A stretch of DNA of 10,331 bases from Pseudopedobacter saltans (lineage in GTDB: Bacteria > Bacteroidota > Bacteroidia > Chitinophagales > Chitinophagaceae): positions 1 to 10,331 of the forward strand of contig QFOI01000095.1 of assembly GCA_003241175.1 (NCBI GenBank), given 5' to 3'. This document shows, piece by piece, positions 1-6,416 of the stretch. The notes beneath the pieces are model-generated. The model searched no databases, was not told the origin of the DNA, and saw nothing but the letters and a program-made list of their open reading frames with translations. Every line of letters begins with the position of its first letter. Within the stretch, counting starts at the first letter, position 1. A program made the position numbers and the translations under genes.

Positions 1-2
1 AA

Positions 3-374
3 GAATCCAATACGATTGTTCTCGATTCTCGCTCTAAGGACAGATACGACAAAAAACATGTTAAAGGTGCGATACATATGGCATTCACCGATTTTACACA
101 AGGAAATCTAAATCGATTGATTCCAGATCCAACTACGCGAATATTGATTTATTGCAACAATAATTTCATGGGAGACCAAGTCAATTTTGCTACCAAAACT
201 GTGATGCCTGTAAGTAATACACTATTGCAAGATACTCGCCCAGTTATGTTGGCATTGAATATTCCAACGTTTATAAACCTTTACGGTTATGGTTTTAAAA
301 ACATCTACGAACTTGACGAGTTAGTAAATGTAAGAGATAGTCGTATACAATTTGAAGGGACTGATGTAAAATAA
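3..374 (+). CDS. rhodanese-like domain protein, 3' part only
   Basis: This is the C-terminal 123 residues of a gene that begins before the window. The frame is open from base 3, so the ATG at 78 is an internal Met and not a start. The visible part holds most of one rhodanese (sulfurtransferase-fold) domain: a strand ending in LDSR, then HVKGAIH, which fits the family's H-x-x-GA-x pattern, then the strand ILIY followed by the catalytic-loop Cys (codon at 153-155) in CNNNF. A late GYGFKNIYEL segment corresponds to the usual 'G-hydrophobic-x-x-V-x-x-L' end of the domain. The active-site loop is Asn-rich and lacks the common C-x-x-G-x-R form, and the stretch between Cys and the last strand is longer than usual, so the substrate cannot be assigned. 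An intact Cys suggests an active sulfurtransferase rather than a dead regulatory domain. The missing N-terminus could carry a signal peptide. The stop codon abuts the rpsA terminator. Confidence 0.8.
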   Translation, partial: ESNTIVLDSRSKDRYDKKHVKGAIHMAFTDFTQGNLNRLIPDPTTRILIYCNNNFMGDQVNFATKTVMPVSNTLLQDTRPVMLALNIPTFINLYGYGFKNIYELDELVNVRDSRIQFEGTDVK

Positions 375-401
375 AAAGAGCCGCAACAATTGTTGCGGCT
401 C
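370..401 (-). terminator. intrinsic terminator of rpsA
   Basis: Bases 378-401 form a perfect 24-base palindrome, giving a 10-bp stem (GAGCCGCAAC with GTTGCGGCTC) and an AATT loop. Read on the minus strand it is followed at once by a T-rich run (TTTTTATT, 377 down to 370), the form of a Rho-independent terminator. It lies 23 bases past the rpsA stop codon. On the plus strand the bases after the stem are not T-rich, so it would serve the converging rhodanese gene only weakly, if at all. The T-tract overlaps that gene's stop codon at 372-374. Confidence 0.88.
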
Positions 402-423
402 AATATCAATGAAATGAAAAAGA

Positions 424-2328
424 TTATTTACCTTCTTCTTCTTTCAATTTTGCTTTGATTTCAGCTAATGCGCCAAGATCACCAAGTGTAGTTTTTTCAT
501 TCTTGTTTTGAGCTTGAATGTTTTTAACTGCTTGTTTAGTAGATTCTACTTCAGCACGAGCTTCTTTCTTAACCGCTTCTTCTGCAGCGTGTTGAACTTG
601 TTCCCAGATACGGGCGTGGCTCAATACGATACGTTTTTCGTTACGGTCAAATTCGATTACCATGAATTGGTTAGTTTCATCCAAGTTTACAGATGAACCA
701 TCTTCTTTTGCAAGGTGACGGTTAGGAACAAATCCTTCCAATCCGTAAGGCAATTGAACGATAGCGCCTTTTTCGTCTTTACGGATAACAGTTCCTTCGT
801 GGATAGAACCGATTCCGAAAGTTGATTCAAGCGCATTCCAAGGATCTTCTTCCAATTGTTTGTGTCCCAATTGCAATTTGCGGTTTTCCTTGTCGATTGC
901 TAGGATGATAACATCAATGTTTTCACCAACTTTAGTGTATTCAGATGGGTGGTTAAAGCGTTTCAACCAGCTTAGATCGCTGATGTGTATCATGCCGCCA
1001 ATACCTGGTTCCAATTCAACAAACACACCGTAAGGAGTGATGTTTTTAACGATACCAGCATGTTTGCTGTTTTCAGGGTATTTGTTTTCGATGGTTTCCC
1101 AAGGATCTTCAGTTAATTGTTTGATAGAAAGGCTCATTTTGCGCGCTTCTTTATCCAAAGTCACAACTTTAGCTTCATGTTCATCACCCAATTTGAAGAA
1201 TTCTTTTGCATTGATAGGTGTATTTGCCCAAGTAATTTCACTTACGTGAACCAAACCTTCAACGCCAGGTTGGATTTCCAAAAATGCACCATAGTCTTCG
1301 ATGTTAACCACTTTACCTTTTACGGTAGCGCCTTCAACGATTTCTTCTGGCAATACATCCCAAGGATGAGGAGTCAATTGTTTCAAACCAAGGCTGATAC
1401 GTTTTTTGTCGTCATCGAAATCCAATACAACAACGTTCAGTTTTTGGTCTAATTTCAATACTTCTGAAGGATGTGAGATACGTCCCCAAGAGATATCAGT
1501 GATATACAACAAACCGTCTAAGCCGCCAAGATCCATGAACGCACCGAAGTCTGTGATATTCTTAACGGTACCTTCCAATACTTGACCTTTTTCCAATTTG
1601 CTGATGATTTCTGCACGTTGAGCTTCGATATCGCTTTCGATAAGAGCTTTGTGAGAAACGACTGCATTTTTGATAGTTTCGTTAACTTTAACGACTTTGA
1701 ATTCCATTGTTTTACCAACGAATTGATCGTAGTCAGTCACTGGTTTGACGTCAATCTGAGAACCTGGCAAGAATGTTTCCATGCCAAATACATCTACGAT
1801 CAAGCCACCTTTCGTTTTGCTGGTAACTTGACCAGTAACGATTTCGCCAGTTTTGTGTACTTCAACGATTTTTTCCCAAGCACGGAAAATACGTGCAGAA
1901 CGACGGCTAAGATCAAGGTGACCGTTGCGGTCTTCTTTTTCCAATACCATAACTTCTACAGTGTCACCGATGGACAAAGATGGAAGGTCACGGAATTCGT
2001 TCAAGGAAATCAAACCGTCAGATTTGAAGCCGATGTTGATAACCGCGTCAGTCTTAGTAAGACCAACTACAGTACCGTCCACCAATTCTCCATCTTCGAT
2101 CTGTACGAAAGTGTCGTCATACACTTTGTCGTATTTTTCTTTTTCTTCTTGAGTGTAGTGAGAAACATTACGTTTGTCTACAGTCCAGTCGAAATCGTCG
2201 TGAGCAGTTTCTTTAACCGCCACTTCTTGTTGCGCAGGTGCATTTGTTGTCGCTGTAGTTGCTTCGGTAGCTACCGGAGCATTCTCCTGTGCTTCAGCGT
2301 TTGGATTAACAATATTGTTTTCGCTCAT
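424..2328 (-). CDS. rpsA: 30S ribosomal protein S1 (bS1)
   Basis: S1 is the large RNA-binding protein of the small ribosomal subunit; it recruits and unfolds mRNA for initiation. Six S1 (OB-fold) repeats can be placed at about residues 80-143, 161-229, 247-317, 332-405, 417-492 and 505-572. Repeats 3-5 carry the clearest signature (ITDFGAFMDLGG, IEDYGAFLEIQPG, ITPYGVFVELEPG, each followed by a G-hydrophobic-h-H/Y-h-S-[ED] strand). Repeats 1 and 2 are degenerate, as usual for the ribosome-binding half. At 634 residues it is longer than E. coli S1 (about 557). The extra length is an Ala/Thr/Glu-rich, low-complexity N-terminus of about 75 residues and a Lys/Glu/Ala-rich tail from about 575 that is probably helical. 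The start is the ATG on the minus strand at 2328, preceded by AATTTTT and no Shine-Dalgarno. It is flanked by its own promoter and terminator, so it is probably transcribed alone. Confidence 0.97.
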   Translation of the reverse strand: MSENNIVNPNAEAQENAPVATEATTATTNAPAQQEVAVKETAHDDFDWTVDKRNVSHYTQEEKEKYDKVYDDTFVQIEDGELVDGTVVGLTKTDAVINIGFKSDGLISLNEFRDLPSLSIGDTVEVMVLEKEDRNGHLDLSRRSARIFRAWEKIVEVHKTGEIVTGQVTSKTKGGLIVDVFGMETFLPGSQIDVKPVTDYDQFVGKTMEFKVVKVNETIKNAVVSHKALIESDIEAQRAEIISKLEKGQVLEGTVKNITDFGAFMDLGGLDGLLYITDISWGRISHPSEVLKLDQKLNVVVLDFDDDKKRISLGLKQLTPHPWDVLPEEIVEGATVKGKVVNIEDYGAFLEIQPGVEGLVHVSEITWANTPINAKEFFKLGDEHEAKVVTLDKEARKMSLSIKQLTEDPWETIENKYPENSKHAGIVKNITPYGVFVELEPGIGGMIHISDLSWLKRFNHPSEYTKVGENIDVIILAIDKENRKLQLGHKQLEEDPWNALESTFGIGSIHEGTVIRKDEKGAIVQLPYGLEGFVPNRHLAKEDGSSVNLDETNQFMVIEFDRNEKRIVLSHARIWEQVQHAAEEAVKKEARAEVESTKQAVKNIQAQNKNEKTTLGDLGALAEIKAKLKEEEGK

Positions 2329-2336
2329 AAAAATTC

Positions 2337-2356
2337 CCCGAGGGATTTGATTCGGG
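2337..2356 (-). promoter_or_regulatory. small hairpin in the rpsA 5' leader
   Basis: On the minus strand CCCGA (2356-2352) can pair with TCGGG (2341-2337) across a 10-base loop, and a flanking U-G pair could extend it. If transcription starts about 5 bases after the -7 box, this hairpin forms the very 5' end of a leader of about 28 bases, leaving AATTTTT single-stranded before the ATG. It could protect the 5' end or take part in feedback by S1, but the pairing is short and this is inference. Confidence 0.3.
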
Positions 2357-2360
2357 AGTG

Positions 2361-2368
2361 CAAAGGTA
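2361..2368 (-). promoter_or_regulatory. rpsA promoter, -7 element
   Basis: The minus strand reads TACCTTTG, an exact match to the Bacteroidota -7 consensus TAnnTTTG, followed by CACTCCC. It lies 33 bases upstream of the rpsA ATG. I see no good TTTG -33 box at the expected distance (near 2388-2391, where the minus strand reads CGTT), so the -33 contact is weak or absent. Confidence 0.7.
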
Positions 2369-2402
2369 ACAATTTTTATCTTACTAGAACGGATTTTAAC
2401 CC

Positions 2403-2410
2403 TACATTTG
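2403..2410 (+). promoter_or_regulatory. candidate promoter for the GtrA-like gene, -7 element
   Basis: TACATTTG matches the Bacteroidota -7 consensus TAnnTTTG exactly and is followed by CGCGCTC. It sits 14 bases before the ATG at 2425, so the mRNA would have only about 10 bases of leader. No TTTG -33 box is evident near 2380-2383. The region where that box would lie overlaps the -33 region of the divergent rpsA promoter. Confidence 0.5.
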
Positions 2411-2424
2411 CGCGCTCAATTTGT

Positions 2425-2922
2425 ATGTACAAGCTTCATCTAAAAATAAAGAGGGCAATATTATCCTTTTTGGATTTCTTTTACCCGATTTTTCGGCGGT
2501 TTTTACCGTTGCAAACGTATCGTTATGCCGCTTGTGGCGGTTTTAATCTAGGGTTGAGTCTTGTATTGTATCCGCTTATTTACAATTTTATTTTTAGGCA
2601 GCAACTCGTTCATATTGGCGATATTACTATTTCGGCTCCAATTGCGACATTGTGTCTTAATGTATTGATTACTACACCTGTAGGTTTTTACCTTAGTATG
2701 TTTGTGGTATTCCAAGGTTCTGAACTTCCCAAAAAAATCCAACTGTTTAGGTATATCCTTGTGGTTATTGGATGTGCTATTCTTAACTATGTTTTATTGA
2801 AACTTTTTGTTGAGGTATTTCATTGGTGGTCAACGCCTTCGTATTATCTCAATGTTGTATTGGTGACGTCTTTCAGTTATTTTGCGCAGCGTTATTTTTC
2901 CTTTAAGAAGAAAAAACAATAA
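2425..2922 (+). CDS. GtrA-like small membrane protein
   Basis: The protein has 165 residues and four predicted membrane helices at about 32-57, 68-96, 106-130 and 138-157, with a basic C-terminus (FSFKKKKQ). This is the length and topology of the GtrA family, whose founding members move lipid-linked glucose across the membrane for O-antigen modification; other members have sugar-transport or polysaccharide roles. Family-like features are RYAACGGFN at the start of helix 1, LFRY at the start of helix 3 and the closing SYFAQRYFSF, which fits the family's S-Y-x-x-x-[RK]-x-[FY]-x-F pattern. The frame stays open far upstream (to 1582) only because it runs antisense to rpsA. The ATG at 2425 is the only Met before the conserved core and follows a -7 box. 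No glycosyltransferase partner (gtrB type) is adjacent, so the substrate is unknown. Confidence 0.85.
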   Translation: MYKLHLKIKRAILSFLDFFYPIFRRFLPLQTYRYAACGGFNLGLSLVLYPLIYNFIFRQQLVHIGDITISAPIATLCLNVLITTPVGFYLSMFVVFQGSELPKKIQLFRYILVVIGCAILNYVLLKLFVEVFHWWSTPSYYLNVVLVTSFSYFAQRYFSFKKKKQ

Positions 2923-2927
2923 AACAC

Positions 2928-2975
2928 ATTGGGAGATGAAATCAAAAATGATTAACTTCGCTATCCCCAATTTTT
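2928..2975 (+). terminator. possible intrinsic terminator after the GtrA-like gene
   Basis: ATTGGG (2928-2933) and GAT (2935-2937) can pair with ATC (2963-2965) and CCCAAT (2966-2971), giving a 9-bp stem with one bulged A, followed by a run of five T (2971-2975). The 25-base loop may hold a small inner hairpin (AATCA/TGATT). It begins 6 bases after the stop codon. The long loop and short T-tract make it a modest candidate. Confidence 0.42.
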
Positions 2976-3008
2976 GAACTCAGGCACTATACATCAAAAA
3001 AGGTGGAA

Positions 3009-3030
3009 TATTTTAAGTTTATTTAAAATA
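3009..3030. repeat. AT-only inverted repeat upstream of recQ
   Basis: TATTTTAA (3009-3016) and TTAAAATA (3023-3030) form a perfect 8-bp inverted repeat with a 6-base spacer. It consists of A and T only in an AT-rich intergenic region, so it may be chance; it could also be a protein site. Confidence 0.25.
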
Positions 3031-3050
3031 GGTAATTTGTTTACGTATCG

Positions 3051-3076
3051 TTATCTTTAGAGATAATTGCTTAAGC
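3051..3076. promoter_or_regulatory. two adjacent palindromes and weak -7 box before recQ
   Basis: TTATCT (3051-3056), spacer TTAG, AGATAA (3061-3066) is a perfect 6-bp inverted repeat. Two bases later comes the 8-base palindrome GCTTAAGC (3069-3076). TATCTTTA (3052-3059), inside the first palindrome, differs from the Bacteroidota -7 box TAnnTTTG at the last base only. A TTTG at 3036-3039 is too close (12-base gap) for a normal -33 box. If this is the recQ promoter, a repressor on the palindrome would cover it. This is inference; I cannot match the palindrome to a known operator. Confidence 0.35.
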
Positions 3077-3078
3077 AA

Positions 3079-5418
3079 ATGAAAGATACAAATTCTAAAA
3101 TGGCAACACGCACGAAAAAGTCTATAGCAGTAGACTCTGAAGAGAAGGAAACCGTAACACCTGTTGCAGGTAAAACGACCAAAAAAAAATCGGCAACTGT
3201 CGCCGCTTCCGTAAAATCTGTATTGAAACACGACCACAATCTATACGAGAAACTGGAAACTAGTTTTGGTTTCAAAGGTTTCAAAGGACGTCAAGAGGAA
3301 GCGATCAATAGCTTACTCAGTGGGAAAGACACTTTTGTGATTATGCCAACCGGTGGTGGTAAAAGCCTTTGCTATCAGTTGCCTGCCATGATATTGGATG
3401 GTTGTGCGATTGTTGTCAGCCCTCTGATTGCCCTCATGAAAAACCAGGTTGACTTGGTTCGTGGTTATAGCGAAAACGACAATATTGCCCATTTTCTGAA
3501 TTCGTCATTGAATAAAGGTCAGATCAAGCAGGTAAAAGAAGATCTGTTGTCTGGACAGACCAAACTGCTGTATGTTGCACCAGAAACCTTGACAAAACAG
3601 GAAAATCTTGACTTTTTCAAAGATTTGAAATTGTCTTTTTTTGCAGTGGACGAAGCGCACTGTATTTCTGAATGGGGACATGATTTCCGTCCGGAATATC
3701 GTCGTCTAAGCGAGATGATGAAAATCATCAATCCCGACCTTCCCATTATCGCTTTGAATGCGACTGCAACACCCAAAGTGCAGAGCGATATAGTCAAAAA
3801 TCTGGATCTAAAAGATCCCAATATCTATATTTCTTCTTTCAATAGGGCTAATCTCTATTATGAAGTACTACCTAAATTGAAAAAAGAGCAAACGATCAAG
3901 AGTATTGTTCGCTTCATTTCCCAGAACAAAGGAAAAAGTGGAATCATCTATACTTTAAATAGAAAAACAACGGAAGAATTGGCGGAGTTGTTGGTTGCCA
4001 ACAATATCAAAGCGGTCGCCTACCATGCTGGTTTGGATGCTAAGCTAAGAGCGGATCGTCAGGATCAATTCCTTAATGAAGATGTGCAGGTAATCGTTGC
4101 GACAATAGCTTTTGGAATGGGTATTGACAAACCAGATATTCGTTTTGTTATTCATTACAATATTCCAAAATCCATCGAAAACTACTACCAAGAGACAGGC
4201 CGTGCAGGTCGTGACGGATTGGAAGGCAAATGTATATTGTACTATTCCCACAAAGATGTTTCCAAATTGGAACATCTTATGCGCGACAAACCTCTAAGTG
4301 AAAGGGAAGTGGGTGCGCAGCTAATATCCGAAACATTGGCTTTCGCTGAAACTTCTGTTTGCCGCAGAAAGGTATTGATGCATTATTTTGGTGAGGAGTG
4401 GAAAGATGAAAATTGCGGTAACTGTGACAACTGCTTGCATCCCAAGGAGTTGATCGAGTCCAAAGATCAAGCGGTAACCGTATTGAAATCTATCAAAGCA
4501 TTGGGTGAAAGTTTTGGGATCGACTATGTTATCAATTTTTTGCTTGGAAAAGCTACGCCACAGATTACGATGTATCGTCATGAGAAATTGCCTTTGTTTG
4601 GAAGTGGAAAAGACAAAGATGATCTGTATTGGCATAGCTTGATTAGTCAGATGATATTGTCCAATCTTATTAGAAAGGATATTGAAGAATATGGTTTGTT
4701 GAAACTGACTCCAAGTGGTGATACATTTTTGAAAAAACCAGTTTCTTATAAGATAGTATTAAACAATCAGTTCGAAGAGGTCGATGGTGACGAAGAAGAA
4801 GACGGCGGTGGGGCAGGAGCTGCTACGGATGAGCGCCTTTTTGAAATGTTGAAGGAACTAAGACAAAAAGAAGGAAAAAGAAAGGGACTTCCTCCTTTCG
4901 TTATTTTCCTAGAAAGTTCGTTGCAAGATATGGCTACCATGTATCCAACATCCTTAGCCGAACTGGAAAAATGTCAAGGTGTTGGGAAAGGTAAAGCCTT
5001 AAAATATGGTAAGCCTTTCATGACTTTGATAGAGCAATACGTAACGGACAATAGTATTGAAAAGCCAGAAGATTTTGTCGTAAAAAGCGTCGCCAATAAG
5101 AGCAACAACAAAATCTACATCATCCAAAACGTTGACAAGCGGATTCCTTTGGAAACAATTGCTCGCAATAAGGATTTGAAATTGCATGAACTTTTGGAAG
5201 AAATGGAAACTATTGCGGCAAGTGGGACAAAACTTAACCTAAACTATGCCATCGACGATATGCTTGATGAGTATGAACAAGAGGATATTATTGATTATTT
5301 CCGTAATTGTGAGACATCTTCTTTGCAGTTGGCACAGGAGGAATTGTCGGATGGTGGATTTAACTGGGAACAGTTGAAAATCATGCGTATCAAGTTCCTA
5401 TGTGAGTATGGAAATTAG
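3079..5418 (+). CDS. recQ: ATP-dependent DNA helicase RecQ
   Basis: RecQ is a 3'-to-5' superfamily 2 helicase of recombination and repair. From the ATG at 3079 the protein has 779 residues. In order: a Lys-rich tail (1-50); motif 0 near 66-72 (FKGFKGRQ); Walker A MPTGGGKS (89-96); DEAH (191-194) with the aromatic-rich loop SEWGHDFRPEYRR; HAGLD in the second RecA domain; ETGRAGRDG, the arginine-finger motif (372-380); the zinc-binding Cys set at 428, 446, 449 and 452; a winged-helix RQC region (about 455-560); an acidic Gly-rich linker (569-583); an HRDC domain (about 585-655); and a C-terminal helical region (about 665-779) that E. coli RecQ lacks but Bacteroidota RecQs carry. The start is uncertain: ATG at 3100 would drop seven residues and also gives a good 'MA' start with AAA before it; a TTG at 3067 is unlikely. 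A nearby terminator suggests it is transcribed alone. Confidence 0.97.
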   Translation: MKDTNSKMATRTKKSIAVDSEEKETVTPVAGKTTKKKSATVAASVKSVLKHDHNLYEKLETSFGFKGFKGRQEEAINSLLSGKDTFVIMPTGGGKSLCYQLPAMILDGCAIVVSPLIALMKNQVDLVRGYSENDNIAHFLNSSLNKGQIKQVKEDLLSGQTKLLYVAPETLTKQENLDFFKDLKLSFFAVDEAHCISEWGHDFRPEYRRLSEMMKIINPDLPIIALNATATPKVQSDIVKNLDLKDPNIYISSFNRANLYYEVLPKLKKEQTIKSIVRFISQNKGKSGIIYTLNRKTTEELAELLVANNIKAVAYHAGLDAKLRADRQDQFLNEDVQVIVATIAFGMGIDKPDIRFVIHYNIPKSIENYYQETGRAGRDGLEGKCILYYSHKDVSKLEHLMRDKPLSEREVGAQLISETLAFAETSVCRRKVLMHYFGEEWKDENCGNCDNCLHPKELIESKDQAVTVLKSIKALGESFGIDYVINFLLGKATPQITMYRHEKLPLFGSGKDKDDLYWHSLISQMILSNLIRKDIEEYGLLKLTPSGDTFLKKPVSYKIVLNNQFEEVDGDEEEDGGGAGAATDERLFEMLKELRQKEGKRKGLPPFVIFLESSLQDMATMYPTSLAELEKCQGVGKGKALKYGKPFMTLIEQYVTDNSIEKPEDFVVKSVANKSNNKIYIIQNVDKRIPLETIARNKDLKLHELLEEMETIAASGTKLNLNYAIDDMLDEYEQEDIIDYFRNCETSSLQLAQEELSDGGFNWEQLKIMRIKFLCEYGN

Positions 5419-5440
5419 ATTTTGAAGTATTTATATCGAC

Positions 5441-5477
5441 AAGCCGTTAAGTATATTGCTTTTCGGCTTTTGTTTTT
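5441..5477 (+). terminator. intrinsic terminator of recQ
   Basis: AAGCCG (5441-5446) pairs with CGGCTT (5464-5469). Inside, after a TT/TT internal loop, AAG (5449-5451) pairs with CTT (5459-5461) around a 7-base loop. A T-rich run (TTTTGTTTTT, 5468-5477) follows. It begins 22 bases after the recQ stop codon, which fits a Rho-independent terminator. Confidence 0.65.
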
Positions 5478-5508
5478 GGCAGGATTCATGCATTGTATCC
5501 TATTTTTG
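5475..5508 (+). promoter_or_regulatory. candidate promoter of the DUF6263-malQ-pnp unit
   Basis: TATTTTTG (5501-5508) fits the Bacteroidota -7 box TAnnTTTG, and TTTG (5475-5478) lies 22 bases upstream as a possible -33 box, slightly further than the usual spacing of about 19. Transcription would begin about 14 bases before the ATG at 5527. The -33 candidate sits in the T-tract of the recQ terminator, so the two signals share bases. Confidence 0.5.
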
Positions 5509-5526
5509 AAAAGGTAGATTTTAGCA

Positions 5527-6375
5527 ATGAAGCTCAAGAAGGTATTTTTCTTTGTTTTTTTATTCGTCCCAAGTTGGATTTTTGCCCAATACAACACCAT
5601 TCATCTGCAACCCAATGCACATTATACGAAAACGTCCGATGTTTCCGCAACGACAAAGATGGTCTTGGATGGTCAGGAATACGCTTATGCGGTGTCCGCC
5701 AGCATGAAGACGGATTACAACATTCTCTCCAAAGATTCAGAAAGATATGCTATCAAAATTACTTTGGATGCCATTAACAGCGAATTGTCCAGTAATGGTG
5801 TGAAAATGTCTTTTGATTCTCAAAAAGACACTTTAGCCAATATTGAAGATACCATTTTCGCTAAACCTTTATCTGATATTTTAGGAGAATCCAATAAGGT
5901 ATTGGTGGACTCCACTGGTGAGATTCTGGAATCCGATTCATCACAAATCCATCGCAAGGCTGCAGAGTATATTACAAGTACTTTATTGTCTGGTAATGAT
6001 TATACAATCGGAAAGCGTCTTGATATCATATTTCATTTCAAAGATTCTGTTAAGGTTGGCACAACTTGGATAGATTCCATGGCGGTAGATAAGGATGGCA
6101 TGCGCGTGGATACTTTTTCCGTGGAAAAAATTTTCAATAAGGTTGTATATGTCAATGTAAATGGGTACGTCAAACGTACATTACCCGTGCAGCAAGGTTC
6201 TACAGTTGCCATGGCACATTTCGAAGGGAGTTCTAATGCCGTTTTGCATGTATCTCAATTTACCGGCATTGTCAATAGTCGAAAAATGAAGACGCTCATA
6301 CATAGTCAAATTAACGTTAATAATAAATCGATTCCCATAAGTTCTGAGATACAATTGAGTGAAGTTGTCCAATAA
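5527..6375 (+). CDS. secreted protein, DUF6263-like, function unknown
   Basis: This 282-residue protein starts with a clear signal peptide: basic MKLKK, a Phe/Val-rich core, and a probable signal peptidase I cut after residue 20 (IFA, then Gln). There is no lipobox Cys and no Cys anywhere, so it should be soluble in the periplasm or secreted. The rest has no membrane segment and alternates short hydrophobic and polar stretches, suggesting a beta-rich fold. The pattern (an early L-x-P-x-x-x-Y segment, a GQEYAYAVSAS strand, YAIKITLDAINSELSSNG, then FDSQKD and KVLVDSTGEILE) resembles the DUF6263 family, which is common in Bacteroidota and uncharacterised; I assign this from memory of the family's look. 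No enzyme motif is visible. It has its own candidate promoter and is followed 41 bp later by malQ, so it may be co-transcribed with it, but no role in glucan use can be read from the sequence. Confidence 0.8.
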   Translation: MKLKKVFFFVFLFVPSWIFAQYNTIHLQPNAHYTKTSDVSATTKMVLDGQEYAYAVSASMKTDYNILSKDSERYAIKITLDAINSELSSNGVKMSFDSQKDTLANIEDTIFAKPLSDILGESNKVLVDSTGEILESDSSQIHRKAAEYITSTLLSGNDYTIGKRLDIIFHFKDSVKVGTTWIDSMAVDKDGMRVDTFSVEKIFNKVVYVNVNGYVKRTLPVQQGSTVAMAHFEGSSNAVLHVSQFTGIVNSRKMKTLIHSQINVNNKSIPISSEIQLSEVVQ

Positions 6376-6416
6376 AACGTTATTTTGTAGGCAGAATCAA
6401 TCAATCGTAGCAAATC

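Noticed and set aside
78..374. Complete small gene starting at the ATG at 78
   Set aside because: The frame is open to the window edge and the residues before the ATG (LDSR, HVKGAIH) are conserved parts of the rhodanese domain.
1582..2424. Long open plus-strand frame running through rpsA and joined in frame to the GtrA-like gene
   Set aside because: It is antisense to a strongly conserved rpsA, its translation is Phe-, Ser- and Val-rich with no domain, and a promoter box lies between it and the real GtrA start at 2425.
3067..3078. TTG at 3067 as the recQ start
   Set aside because: It adds only four residues, falls on the palindrome region and probably at the transcript start; the ATG at 3079 or 3100 is more plausible.
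4045..4635. Minus-strand open frames inside recQ (4045-4275, 4321-4635)
   Set aside because: They overlap conserved helicase and zinc-binding sequence, have no recognisable domain and no promoter; they are frame shadows.
6376..6416. Separate promoter for malQ in the 41-bp gap
   Set aside because: The only hint, TATTTTG, is one base short of TAnnTTTG and has no -33 partner.
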